Origin: Cryptomeria japonica
Lineage: Eukaryota > Streptophyta > Pinopsida > Cupressales > Cupressaceae
Direction: 5' to 3'
DNA: 64,000 nucleotides
NCBI RefSeq assembly: GCF_030272615.1
Contig: NC_081409.1
Coordinates: 241,758,332-241,822,331 of the forward strand
This document shows, in pieces, positions 12,548 to 24,418 of this stretch (position 1 is its first letter; each line of letters begins with the position of its first letter). Below the pieces are notes generated by a model, which worked only from the letters and a program-made list of their open reading frames with translations, did not search any database and had not been told where the DNA came from. The position numbers and the translations under genes were made by a program.

Positions 12548-13870
12548 GATAAATAATGAAGGGGTTTCAAATAATTATGAACAATAATCATTCTTTTTTG
12601 CATTCTCTGTAATGATTTTGGCATTATAAACAGAGAGACACCATTTAACAATGCACCCATAAAATGAAATGATAAATAATGAAGGGGTTTCGAACAATTA
12701 TGAACAATAATCAATATTTTTTTCATTCACTGTAATGATTTCAACATTATAAACAGAGAGACACCATTTAACAACGCACCCATAAAATGAAATGATAAAT
12801 AGTGAAGGGGTTTCAAACAATTATGAACAATAATCAATATTAAATGCATTCATTGTAATGATTTCGACATTATAAACAGAGAGACACCATTTAACAACGC
12901 ACCCATAAAATGAAATGATAAATATTGAAGGGGTTTCGGACAATTATGAACAGTAATCAATTATTTTTGCATTCACTGTAATAATTTCAACATTATAAAA
13001 AGAGAGACACCATTTAACAGCGCACCCATAAAATGAAATGATAAATAGTGAAGGGGTTTCAAACAATTATGAACAATAATCAATATGAAATGCATTCACT
13101 GTAATGATTTTGACATTATAAATAGAAAGACACCATTTAACAGTGCACCCATAAAATGAAATGATAAATAACGAAGGGGTTTCGAACAATTATGAACAAT
13201 AATCAATATGAAATGCATTCACTGTAATGATTTCGACATTATAAACAGAGAGACACCATTTAACAACGCACCCATAAAAAGAAATGATAAATAATGAAGG
13301 GGTTTCGAACAATTATGAACAATAATCAATTTTTTTCGCATTCACTGTAATGATTTCGGCATTATAAACAGAGAGACACCATTTAACAGCGCACCCATAA
13401 AAAGAAATGATAAATAATGAAGGGGTTTTGAACAATTATAAACAATAATCAATTTTTTTTGCATTCATTGTAATGATTACGGCATTATAAACAGAGAGAC
13501 ACCATTTAACAACACACCTATAAAAAGAAATGATAAATAATGAAGGGGTTTAAAACAATTATGAACAATAATCAATTTTTTTCACATTCACTGTAATGAT
13601 TTCGACATTATAAACAAAGAGACACCATTTAACAGCGCACCCATAAAATGAAATGATAGATAATGAAGGGGTTTCGAAGAAAATGAAGAGATAATCAATT
13701 GTTTTGCCATTCTTTGTGAGGATTTTGACATTATAAACAGAGAAACACCATTTAACAGTGCAACCAAAAAATGAAATGAAAAATAATGAAGGGGTTTCGA
13801 AGTAAACGAAGAGATATTCAATTGTTTTGCCATTCTCTGTTAGGATTTCAACATTATTAAACTGTAACAG
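12541..13870 (-). repeat. Tandem array, 11 copies of a 123-bp unit
   Basis: The marker GGGGTTT recurs at 12561, 12684, 12807, 12930, 13053, 13176, 13299, 13422, 13545, 13668 and 13791, every interval being exactly 123 bp. A further diverged copy starts at 12402. Because 123 is a multiple of three, parts of the array look coding on the - strand as a 41-residue repeat (KPLHYLSFHFMGALLNGVSL). Middle units carry a TGA where the outer ones have AGA, so I do not call a gene. Confidence 0.95.
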
Positions 13871-14163
13871 AGCATTGAAATGAAACCCTAAACTGCATAC
13901 GAAGAAATCATCAATAGACAAAGCATAATGCAACTGCGAAGGAGCAAAACCATCATTGGACATCCAATATGCAAGGAGGAAGAGTGCGGCCGTTACCTGG
14001 GAGCAAGCCGACGACATGGTTACAAAGGAGGCCGACGAAGGAGAAAAACGACGACTTAAGAAAATGCGACAAAAAATCTTCATTTACCTAAGTTTTTAGG
14101 GCAAAAAAGATAGCGAGAGTTCGTGCCACGTGGGGCCATAATACATACGCGGGAAGGGGGTTA

Positions 14164-14193
14164 TGGGTGGTCAACATGTTTTTTGACCACCCA
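14164..14193. repeat. Perfect 10-bp-stem hairpin TGGGTGGTCA...TGACCACCCA
   Basis: The stem arms at 14164-14173 and 14184-14193 are perfect reverse complements around a 10-nt loop. A copy with three differences lies in the left arm near 5916-5946. Conservation in both arms suggests that it mattered to the element, perhaps as a terminal or transposase-binding structure; that is an inference. Confidence 0.7.
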
Positions 14194-14303
14194 TTTTAAA
14201 CATTTTTATATTCCTCATATTTTTAATTATATGAATAACATAAATTTTTTAGGTTAGTTATTTTTTATAAAAATGTGAAGAACATATTACTTTTTAGGTA
14301 TTT

Positions 14304-14311
14304 TATAAATA
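14304..14311 (+). promoter_or_regulatory. Candidate TATA box upstream of the host gene's first exon
   Basis: TATAAATA about 370 bp before the candidate start codon at 14680 and about 110 bp after the right end of the pogo-type element. The spacing would give a 5' leader of about 340 nt. Only the motif supports this; such motifs are common in AT-rich DNA. Confidence 0.25.
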
Positions 14312-14679
14312 GATATTGGCCTTTTGGTGTGCGGGTATTGGCGCAAAAGAGGTCAAGTATTGGACGACACTTTAAAATGACCACTTTTTGATCTTTCAAT
14401 GCATAACAACTCGTAAAGATCGGATCATTACTATCCAGAAGCCAGATCAATAGATTTAAGCAGTTAAGTCGCATACGAAGACAACCCAAAAAAAATTCAA
14501 AATTCGATGTACTCTTTAAGATCTACAGGTGCGCGAAGTTAGCTATGACGGCTAGTGGTGCTCTTCCCCTCGTTTGTAAGAAAACAAATTCTCGATAATT
14601 TAGCGAATCAATTCTTTCACATAAATAGAAAGGCCTTCACGGCGAGTCAGCGGGGTGTGGATAGGAGGAATCAAGCGAG

Positions 14680-14757
14680 ATGGATACAATGGCCATGGCA
14701 GTTAACGCACATCCACCACTTACCTCCAGGCATTGTTTTCCGACACCCACATCGAAG
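14680..14757 (+). CDS. Candidate exon 1 of the trigger-factor-like gene (transit peptide start)
   Basis: An ATG at 14680, preceded by an in-frame stop at 14662, opens 26 codons beginning MDTMAMAVNAHPPLTS and rich in Ser, Thr, Pro and His without acidic residues after Asp2, as in chloroplast transit peptides. It ends in AAG followed by GTGAGC, a good splice donor, in phase 0. Exon 2 at 59384 starts in phase 0 after TTACAG, so the two would join in frame. GC content rises locally around 14520-14760, unlike the flanking transposon debris. Joining across 44.6 kb rests only on phase, transit-peptide character and the absence of another suitable first exon that I could see; an RNA read would settle it. 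Confidence 0.45.
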
Positions 14758-14910
14758 GTGAGCTCACTACATTTTCTGTACAAAATCCAAATCAACTACT
14801 ACACAATCATGCATCAATCTTGAAATTCCAAGCATTGTTTTTCATTAAATTCATCAGCCATTGTCTTTGATTATTTTGACAAGACTCTGCTGTATGCGAT
14901 ACAGTTGTTA

Positions 14911-15090
14911 ATTGATTTCATAATCTCAAGCTGTCAAATTCTTCATCTTCAATCTACATTGAAGTCACTATTACGTCTGCTGATATATAGAGTCTCTCTC
15001 ATTGATTTCATAATCTCAAGCTGTCAAATTTTTCATCTTCAATCTACATTGAAGTCACTATTACGTCTGCTGATATATAGAGTCTCTCTC
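14911..15090 (+). repeat. 90-bp tandem duplication, one mismatch
   Basis: 14911-15000 and 15001-15090 differ at a single base (14941 against 15031), so the duplication is recent compared with its surroundings. A third copy begins at 15091 and stops after a few bases. The open frame across it is a by-product of the 90-bp period. Confidence 0.95.
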
Positions 15091-15120
15091 ATTGATTTGG
15101 GTGCCACATCCTCATCTTAA

Positions 15121-18100
15121 TGTCTAAAAGAGGATTTATTATGACATTTATCTTATAGTTCAAATCTTATGCCCTTAATTTTTCTTCTCGTGATCAAGCT
15201 TGGGAGTAACTAAGCATTGTCAATCCACCTATACACAAGTATATGTGTGTTTTTGAACGTGTATATGGATATTTATATGATAGTTATTAGGAGACGTGGT
15301 GTGCAGGTACAATGATATAGGATATGGGTATGTAAAACAAGAGTATTCTATCATGTAATCTGCCCAAGAAAAATGAATTTTTCCGTGCCATGACTTTTCT
15401 AAGCATGTCTGAAAATGGGTCTAAAATTACTTAAAAATAACCTCCATGTCCCTTCTTATCAACATTCTCTACAGCGGGAGGATTATTGAACTTAAATATT
15501 AAGAGTGTTTTTAGATTTTATTTGTGCAACTTCTTTGCATTTTGATACAGGTAAAGTGTTGGGGCCAGACATGGCCTAGTCTATTAGCTTTACTATCTTT
15601 GGTGAAGGGTTTTCCTCCTACATGGGCATTTGCACTGTTTGTATTGCATGGCATTGTCTTTTGTGACATGTTTGGGCTTCGTCTGTTTTGGATAAGACCC
15701 CTTGGCAGCTTGAAGCTTCTTTTGTTGTTTGTTAGCTTTGTCTTACCTTATCTAAAAGTTAGAGATTTTTTTCTGGCTCCTTCCTGCCGTTGATACAAGA
15801 TGTACTTCCAAATCTATTGACGTTTTTTCATCAGTCATGAAACATTTTTTCTTCATTGTTCAAAGTCTCCTAAATATGAAAAGACAAATAAATTTCTCTA
15901 AAAACTGGATCATCCATGTTCATGTGAGTAACTTTATGTGTCAAGTATGATGAGTAAGTGTTGGCCTAAATGGTAACTGGGTTTATAGTAAGGGCGAACG
16001 ACTTCAAGATGACCCAATCTCCAAATGTATAAAGAAAATATCCCAAATGAAATCTAAGCCAATAGGGTGACAGCATATATTTGTGGGTCACTTTAGGCTG
16101 ACAGATACAATGGCATGAGTTTTATTGAAACTTAGATCTATGAGGATCAGTTTTATTTTTATACATATACATGATTCCATGCTACTTTATATGAGTGTTT
16201 TTAATCTTTTTAAAAGTTCGTTCTAATTTTTTTCTGATACGTGAGCCACATTACTGTTCTTTCACCCAATAACAAGGCTAATGATGACAATCTCCTGTTC
16301 AGTGATGTCCAATATATGCCTATCATGCAATCACTCCAATGCCTTAACCAACTTTATATGCTGAATGAATATCTTTATCGTGTAGGCCAATCCAAATAAT
16401 ATTGGTTGCATAAGAGGAATGTTCAATTTTCAGACCATGGTAAATTCTGCAATCAGAAATTAGTTCTTAATTGTAGAGTAGCTTTGAATGAAAACTCTAA
16501 TGAAAACAGCATATCTGAGTACACTAATCTACAAACACATACTGCTGAAACTATGAATAGAAACTACTCACAAATATGAAGTTATGAACTTTTAAAACTG
16601 CATATATCTTTTTAGTTTTTATTTAAATTGAACGAATTGCAGTGCACCAGTTCAACATTCAAATATGCCCTTTCTCTATGTGCTCTCTAACTCTCTTATT
16701 TGAGTGGGGTGCCCTAAATCTCTTTTCGTAGAGCAAGAGAAATTTAGGGCGTTCAATGAAGAATCTCCATCTAAGTGGAGTGCCTAGGCTGGAAGAAGAA
16801 ATTAAAGTATTAAAATTAAAACACCAATTTCTCTTGGAATTTAGAATCCAATATAAATATAACAAAATCAAACAACATACTTTTCCTTAAAAAACTAAGA
16901 AAATATAAGAGATCTACAACTAGCTAAAGATAGGAAAAGCCAAAAAAAAAAAGCGCTTAGTGTGCCCTGCTAAAGGAGAGCAACTGCCAAGTAACAGCAG
17001 CAGAAAACTAACATTCCCTCTTTTAGAGGAGGTTGTTCTCTCAAAAACCTAGTCTCTCCCTTAGAACCTCAAACGTCCCTTTTACTAAGTCAGCACACTC
17101 AAAATTTAGAACCCAATTCCTCATCACTCCCTCATTGTAATCAAGTTTCTTTTGTGAGTCCCATTAACTATTGGGGGTCTAGGAGTGCAGACCCCAATGG
17201 AGTTGAGGGGAAATGCATCCAATAGGTTTTGAGGGATAGTGCCCCTCATGGGGTCTAGGGGCAACACTATTTGAAACCATACAAACCTCCATGGTGCACA
17301 ACATTTTCACAATTTATCACTTAGGGCAAAAATAGGTTTTTGATGCTTTTTTGTTTATAAAAATGTCTTGAAAAATGTTTTTTTGTTTTCTTGTTTTTTC
17401 TTTGGTGGTCCATGGGTCCCCTAGGTTACCCTAGGTTTGCCCAAGGCCCCATCTAGGCACCCCAACATCATTTGAAACTACACAAACCTTCATGGTGCAT
17501 GCCATTTTCACAATTTTATCACTTAAAAGTGTGAAATTAGTTATACAACATTTTTGTTTATAAAAATGATTTTTTTTACTTTTCTTTGGGTGGTCCTTGG
17601 GTCTCCTAGGTTTGCCTAGGTTAGCCTAGGGCCCCATTTAGACACCTCAAGGTGCCTAGATGGAGCCTTGAGCAAAACCTAGGTTGCTCCCATCATGAGA
17701 TTGGTATGTGGGCTGATTCAATACAAAATTAGGACTTTGGTGGCATACATGAGAACATAGTATATTGTTCTAATGTAATGAAAATCTCTTCTAGTAGCTT
17801 CTAAACTTGTGTTTTATATGTGTTTTGCGTGAGTGTTGCATCTAGTTTTATCCATATTTGATATTGTATTTGTATCCATATCCATATGTGTCCATACCGT
17901 AGATGAAAAATTCCGCAATTTAATCTCTGACTCACAAGTAATCGCGAGCCAATGTTGGCTGGGAGTAAGTCGTCATTAAAATCGTGGGCGAGTTTATTGA
18001 TTAAATCACGATGTTTTATTCAAAAAATTGCCAAAAATCGCAAGTTAAAACCCTAAAACTTGCTGGCTAAGACAAAAAGCAACATTTCAATAAAATCCTA

Positions 18101-18420
18101 AAATGTATTATGGCAGCAATATACATCTTATTTAGTCGTGATGCGCTGACAAAGACGTTTTTAACGCAGCGATGGAGGCAGGGCATGATGTTGTGGACGC
18201 ATCCATTACCACAGGTCGATGGCGGGAGACAAAACCTAAGGCTGAAGTCTGTGGACACATTCGCTGTTAAGCATATTTTTTTTCTGTCATTCGCCATCAG
18301 GTTGGAATTCATTCATTTGCCATTATTTTTTGTTAAGATTAACTTAGTTTTTTGAGATTGAAGCAAACAATGTCAAAAAATATGCTTCACTATTAATATT
18401 TGTAACAAATTATTATTGAG
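15121..18420. other. No gene recognised (3.3 kb)
   Basis: Short open frames at 15524-15793 (+), 16659-16871 (-) and 18067-18355 (both strands) have no recognisable domain and no similarity that I could see to other parts of the window. One tandem duplication is listed separately. Confidence 0.5.
17265..17665 (+). repeat. Two direct repeats of about 201 bp
   Basis: The segment beginning TTGAAAC(C/T)A.ACAAACCT(C/T)CATGGTGCA at 17271 recurs at 17472. Both copies end in CCTAGG-rich sequence (CCTAGGTT..CCTAGG). They differ at many positions, so this is an old duplication. Confidence 0.8.
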
Positions 18421-18436
18421 TTTCAACGGGATTTTC

Positions 18437-20311
18437 AGCTGGTGCTGGTTTTCCCCAGGGTCAACTGGGAACTGGCGCCCCTAAACCAGCTGGCGATGCA
18501 GACAAACTGGGGGAGGCTAATTCTGAAGATGCTGGGGACCCGAAAACGGGGTTTCAGGTGGACGTGGGAGATGGGGCCCCTAAGGCGGTTTCTTCCGTAA
18601 AGAATCCCTGTGAAAAAGATGATTCACGGGTTCCTAGATATGATCAATCGATCATGGGTGCTACGGAGCGTGCTTTTCTTACGGGTGTCACGGGTAATCG
18701 TTGGGCTTCCTTGTTTGGGGTCAAACCGACTGGAAAGTCTTCCTTCCCTCTTGTGTCCATAATCTCTAATAGGGACAGCGGGAAGTTAGCTCTTTCGATT
18801 CCGGATCAAGTGATTGACCATAACATTGCTTTGATGGAGTTATCCCTTATTGGTAAGTTTTCCTGGACTGAGACCTAACATCGACTTGGTTAGGGTTTTT
18901 GTTAGCAAAAGATGGAAGCTGAAAGGACAGGTTGAAGTTTCTACTCTCCCGTGGGTTTTTTTCTCTTTTGCTTTCTCTTGTGCAGAGGATGTTCCAACAA
19001 TTCTCTATGGGGATCTGTGGGTCCTTGGGAGGTCTTCTCTTACCCTAAAAAAGTGGACTCCCAATATGGATGTCTGATGCTTTCTTCGAAGTTGTGCCTG
19101 TGTGGGTTAGGCTTCCAGGGCTTCCCCTGGAATATTGGCATGATGATATCTTTAAGGGTATTGCTGGAGGTTTTGGTGAACTTCTCTCGATTGATCCTAT
19201 GACTGCTGCTAGGAAAATAATGGTTTATGCTTGTTTATGTGTGGGGATTAGTCAATCCAAGGACCTTCCCACCTCGGTAGAACTTGTTTCCAAGTTGGGG
19301 TCGCTTTTCCAGGCCATTGAATATGAATCGCTATTGTTTGTTTGCTTTGTGTGCAAAAAGGCAGGACATTGGGCGAAGAAATGCCCTTAGAACAGTAAGA
19401 AAGATGTGACCAAAAATAATGGCTCTAGGGTTTGGAAGCCTAAGTCTAAGGTGGTTGAGGGACAGGGAAATCTGACTGTGAACAAGGTGTATGAGGATTC
19501 CTCTGTTTATGCTAAGGATCAACAAGAAGGGAAGAAGGGTGATTCCAAAGAAAAGGACCAGGATGTGATTGACCCTCAGGAGGAGGTTCCCGAGTAGGAA
19601 ATGGCTGACAATAGTTTGAGGGGTGAGTCTAAAGAGAAGGACCAGGTTGTGATCGCTCCTCAGGAGGATGTTCCTAAGCAGCAAAAGGATGATAACAGTA
19701 TTAGGGGCAAAAGTTCTAATAAGGTTGATAATGAAGCAAAGGAAAAGAGGGATGATATTGAGGATGGAGAGCTGATCATATCCAATGATGTTGATTCTCT
19801 CTCACCAAGCAACAAAAGGCTAGATTTTGAGGTTGCGGAGAATGGCCCCATTTGCACCTTTAAGGATCGTCAATCCTCTCCTACTTTGGGTTCTTCTTTT
19901 GGAGGCTTGGTTTTGGGGTTCCTGAATACATCTACTCCTGAGCTCTCTCCTTCCCAAAACTCCAATGGTAATCTTTTAGCCTTGGACCAGAACATTATCA
20001 TTCGGGAAACTGTGCAATCTCCCAAGGATGAGCAAGGTAGAGACGAGAAAGAGAATATTAGCCTTGATGAGATTGAGTTTGATGAAGACATGTCCTACAC
20101 AAAAGTGGAAAAGAAGAAGAAGAAAACGCAACAAAAGTCTGGATCAGGTGTTTCTACTCGCAATAGGTCAAAAGCAGCTTGTGGGCCTCCTCGAAGTGCG
20201 GGTCGAAGATCTAACAGGTGGCAAAGAGAACAAGAATGCTTGCCAAACATTGCTGATGGGTCGCAAAAGACGATCCATGAAAGTCTATTTAATTCTCCTA
20301 GTAAGAAATGA
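18437..20311 (+). pseudogene. LINE ORF1: DUF4283 domain, CCHC knuckle, acidic tail
   Basis: The nucleic-acid-binding protein of plant L1 elements. After a Gly/Ala-rich start, the DUF4283 region begins at about 18684 (RWASLFGVKP) and runs through LMELSLIGKFSW and VPVWVRLPGLPLEYWHDDIF, the last being diagnostic for the family. An intact CX2CX4HX4C knuckle, CFVCKKAGHWAKKC, lies at 19343-19384. A hydrophilic tail with two related EKDQ(D/V)VI(D/A)PQE segments and a Lys-rich end follows to the TGA at 20309. Frame changes near 18860 and 19075 and stops at 19388 and 19595 interrupt it. The ORF1 stop overlaps the ORF2 start in the four bases ATGA. Confidence 0.8.
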
Positions 20312-23030
20312 AAATACTTTCTTGGAATATAAGGGGGCTTAATAGCTGCCATAAACAAGATATAGTTCAGAATTTTGCTAGGGATCATAGGCCGGATATT
20401 CTTCTTATTCAGGAAACTAAGATGCCCAAGGAAAGGGTTGAAAAACTCAAGTTTTTCAAGTTCTGTGAATCTCAAGGTAGTAGTTCTGATGGTGCCTCTG
20501 GGGGGTGTTGTTACCCTATGGAATTCTCATTTTATTCAAGGTATCCCTCTTTGTGATGACGGTAACCATGTTGCCACTTTGTTTAAGCACACCCAAGATG
20601 GTTTTTCTTGGATTTTATCTAATATCTATGCACCAAATAATAAGGTTTCTAGAAGGATATTTTGGGCGAGTCTTTCTTCTTTCTGAAGAAATCACTCTAA
20701 TACTCCTTGGCTTATCACGGGGGATTTTAATACTCCTCTTCAAGAATCTGAAAAGTTTGGAGGGTCCCAAATCCAGATGGATAGCAAACAGGATCTGGCT
20801 GACTTCATTAATGATCAGTTTCTCATTGATCTAGATCTTTCAGGAGCTACATATACCTGGACTAATAGAAGGGTGGGGGATGAGCTTATTCAAGTTAGAC
20901 TGGATTGCACCCTTATTTCTACAGATTGGTTGCATCTTTATTATTGTTTCTTAAAAGCTATGTCTAGAGTTGGATCTGACCATTTTCCTATAAGTTTTAC
21001 TGCTGAACCTAAAGGAGGTAGAAGAAGGTTCCCATTTAGGTTTGAAAAAATGTGGCTTTCTCATCCTAGCTTGCATAGCTGTGTGAAGGATTGGTGGGAT
21101 GTTAAAATTGATGGTACAACGTTGTTTCGTGTGGCCAAAAAGCTTAGAATTGTGAAAGAGAGGGTTAGAAAATGAAATAAGGAGACGTTTGGAGATATAT
21201 TCATGATGAAATCTGCCCTTCAGGCGGATCTCAACATTATCCAAGAAAAAATCCAAAGAGAAGGCTATGTTGGTGATAATTTTGCTAGAGAGAGTGACAT
21301 TTTTTCGAAATACCGTAGTATTATTTCAAGAGGAATTTTTTTGGAGGCAGAGATCGAGATCATTATGGCTTAATGCTGGAGATAGAAATACCAGATTCTT
21401 TCATATTACCACTCTTAAACACAAAGCAGCTAATAGAATTGATCACATTCTTAGTAATGGTGTTAAGTTGGAGGGTGAAGACAAGATTAGTGAAGCTGTT
21501 GTTGAATTTTTTGAGAGGCTTCTCAAGGCTGATTCTATGCTGGATCTGGAAGCCCAAAATTCTTTGGCAGAGTCCATTCGATGGTGTTGTCTGCTAATCA
21601 AAATAGAATGCTGGCTGCTATCCCCTCTAATGAGGAAATTAAGAAAGTTGTCTTCTCCTTTGATGGTAACAAAGCTCCCGGCCTAGATGGCTTTCCAATG
21701 TTTTTCTTTTAGACCTTTTGGGATATTGTTGAGAGTGATGTTTCTAGTGCTGTCAAAGAATTCTTTGGAACCAGATCTTTACTTAAGGAACTTAATGCCA
21801 CTTTTATTGTCCTCATTTCGAAAAAGAAGGGGGCTAATTCGTTGGATGCTTTTCGGCCTATCAGCCTATGCAATTCCTTTTATAAAATCATTTCCAAGGT
21901 CTTGACTTCCAGGTTGCTGAGGATCTTGCCCCTTTTGATCGCACCTCAACAGAATGGTTTCGTTCCGGGGAGACAGATCTTGGACTCCATCATCACTGTT
22001 CATGAGATTACTCACTCCTTGACTGTGTCTAAGGCTCAAGGATTTTTGCTGAAGCTGGACATTGCTAAGGCTTATGATAGGGTGGATTGGGCTTTCCTAA
22101 AGAAAATCCTTGTTGCTTTTGGCTTTTCTGATAGGGTTATTTGTCTCATTTGGCAACTTATCTCCACTGTTTCTATGGCGGTTATCGTCAATGGTTCGCC
22201 TTCCCATTTCTTTGAAACCTCTCGGGGCTTAAGGCAGGGAGATCCTATTTCTCCGATTTTGTTCACTATTATGGCAGAGAGCTTGGGTAGGTTTATCCAA
22301 AAACAAGTTGTGGATGGACTTTTGAGAGGAGTGAAACCTTCTTCGGCTAGCTTGATATGCTCTCATGAACAATTTGTTGATGATACTATTCTGATGGGGA
22401 GTTCGTTTGTTGGGGAAGCCAGAGTTTTAAAGTCAACTTTAAATCTTTATGAAAGAGCTTCGGGCAGATGGTTAATAGAGCTAAAAGTTCCATTTTTTTC
22501 TTTAACACTCCTGAGGCAAGACAGAAGAAGATTGTTGACATTCTCGGATGCTCGGTTGGTGTACTCCCCTCCACGTATCTGGGTCTTCCTCTGGGGTCAA
22601 AACCGTCTGATTCTTTTTGGCTTTCTCTGATTGATCGTTTTAATAGGAAGTTGTCTGGGTGGAAGGGTGCACTTTTAAGTCAGGCTAGGAAAGTCCAACT
22701 TTTAAAGTCCACTCTTCAGAATCTACATGTGTATGCCCTTAGTCTATTCAAGATCCCTTCAAAGTATGCTGAGGTTACTGAGAAAATTCAAAGAAGATTT
22801 TTGTGGTCGGGAGTGGAGGATCGGAATAGAATCCCTTTGGTGGCGTGGGAGAATGTTTGTAGACCAAGGAAACAATGTGGGTTGGGGATTAGGAGCATCA
22901 AATCTTTTAACTCTGCTCTCCTTGCTAAACAAGTTTGGAGAACTTACGGATGCAGGCTGGAATGGAACACCCTGTGGCATAATAAGTATCTTTCTAATAT
23001 TCAGAATTTTCAGGACTTCCTTAAATCTCC

Positions 23031-24418
23031 TGTCATGTCCCCTCTTTAGCTCTGTCTAGCAGAGACATGTGAGTCAGCTTATTATGGGGTCGTGTAGGCT
23101 GACAGGGTTGGACAGAGACCCGGTATGGTTATTCAGTGTTGGAGACTTGGTGTTCTAGCAGTTATTGATCAATTGGGAGACATTCCTTGTTTTTAGGAGG
23201 CAGTTCCTACTTTTTAGGAGGTTTGATCATGCCCAAGGTTGGGTCTCCATGAGATGCCTCTTTGGGTTCAATTTCAGAGAGATTGGGCTTGTTTCCTAAA
23301 TTTTAGGAGCATCCCTAGATTTTAGGGATGAGACTACCAGTGAATCCTTGATTTCCGACTTCAGTCACAGACAGGTGACAGGATGATTTTAGGGTTTGTA
23401 ATGTCAGTTGGGCATTTTATGGCTATTTGGGTTATATTTTTAATATTTCCTAAGTTAGCGTTTAATAATTAAATAAGGCTAAGTTGTTAGCCATTTTGGA
23501 GTAATAAGGGGATTTTTGGCCTCATCTGGATGTGCATCCTATTGTGTGATAGCTCGTTGGAAAGATCTTGAAATTCTTTAAATCTTTCTCTTTGGTCTCA
23601 GGGCAATTCAGTGAGCGGATTTCTGTCTATGAGGAAAAAGGTCATTTTCTAGTAACATGACCACTTTAAAATAAGAAATTATAACATTTCCACTAGACCA
23701 TGCCACTTGGAGATAATTAGGGTTCGATTTGCAATTGAGAGGGGTTATAAGGGGATAGGAGCTTCATTCTATGATCATCTTTTGCATATTTGACAACTTG
23801 TATGAATTTGCTCTGGAGAGCGATTTCTAGACTGGGACGCAAACCCCAGGATTAGGATTGGCTGGGACGTAGCCCTCAGCAATCTTTGGCACCGGACTTA
23901 TAAGGCATTGTGCGTGGTGATTAAGGACAGAGGCATCAATTCTCAGTAGGGTTTCAGCGTAGCCTACCATCTTTCCAGTGGAGACGTGGTTCATTGCAGC
24001 TGGAGGAATGCCATTTGCAGCAAATACACCACGTGGTGTATAGGGTATTGCTTGTATTCACTTCCAGTGTATGTGGGTTTGGAGAACATTCTTCATCTTC
24101 CAGTTTGACTTCGAATTTGTATGAGAGCTTGGGAAATACAGTGGATTCATTGTTTGGCTTTGTAATTCAGACAAATCTGCCTGGTACGATTTGCAATAAT
24201 TCTGACTTTTGCTGTATAACTCATTTATTTCAGTATGGCTTCATATTTGCTGTTATCTATTCCTTCCTATGCTATAAAACAATCAAAAACACAAAAGTAA
24301 ACAACCCTTTCTGCACTTCTGTCTAGTTCTGTAAGAAAAACTTAAATAAACAGGAAAACAGAATTAAAAATAAAAAATTACAGCAGGTTAACAGCAAAGA
24401 TCTATCAGGGATCTTTCA
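23031..24418. mobile_element. Solo-LTR-like insertion, 1388 bp, in LINE ORF2
   Basis: Starts TGTCATGTCC, ends TTTCA, and is flanked by TCTCC (23026-23030) and TCTTC (24419-24423), a 5-bp target duplication with one difference. Removing it and one target copy rejoins ORF2 in frame across LKSPHFPAGSYLW. No gag, pol, primer binding site or second LTR is present. Confidence 0.8.

Larger units (their letters stand above)
5060..14195 (+). mobile_element. Old pogo/Tc1-mariner-type transposon with long, rearranged inverted arms
   Basis: A transposase relic at 6704-9022 is flanked by sequences that pair with each other in inverted orientation. The stretch at 5440-5760 matches the reverse complement of about 13560-13970. 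5965-6120 matches 12310-12170, 6180-6660 matches about 12100-11890, 5060-5280 matches 11130-10905, and 5280-5550 matches 11560-11290. The right arm is therefore not a simple mirror: two blocks are shuffled around a GT microsatellite and one has expanded into a 123-bp tandem array. Outer limits are approximate because I could not fix a TA target duplication. The right limit is placed at the end of a conserved hairpin. The element stops about 490 bp upstream of the candidate start codon of the host gene. Confidence 0.6.
10900..14195 (-). repeat. Right inverted arm of the pogo-type element, expanded and shuffled
   Basis: Matches the left arm in inverted orientation in several blocks, with two blocks exchanged and a tandem array inserted. 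It contains two copies of the segment reading (on the - strand) CTATC(T/C)TTTTTGCCCTAAAA, at about 12270-12295 and 14090-14115, against one in the left arm. The stretch 13975-14060 has no partner in the left arm and is GC-richer than its surroundings. Confidence 0.65.

Noticed and set aside
9936-13870. CRISPR-like or satellite array
   Set aside because: Units are adjacent and alike along their whole length, with no unique spacers, in eukaryotic transposon sequence.
12256-14083. Possible repeat protein with 41-residue units on the - strand
   Set aside because: The period is a multiple of three, so frames stay open by chance. Central units have stops (TGA for AGA) and overlapping frames are equally open.
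15524-15793. 89-codon hydrophobic open frame
   Set aside because: No recognisable domain, no splice context linking it to the host gene, and no second copy in the window.
18067-18355. Overlapping 81-codon frames on both strands
   Set aside because: Both are about equally long and neither has a recognisable motif; this is typical of chance in noncoding DNA.
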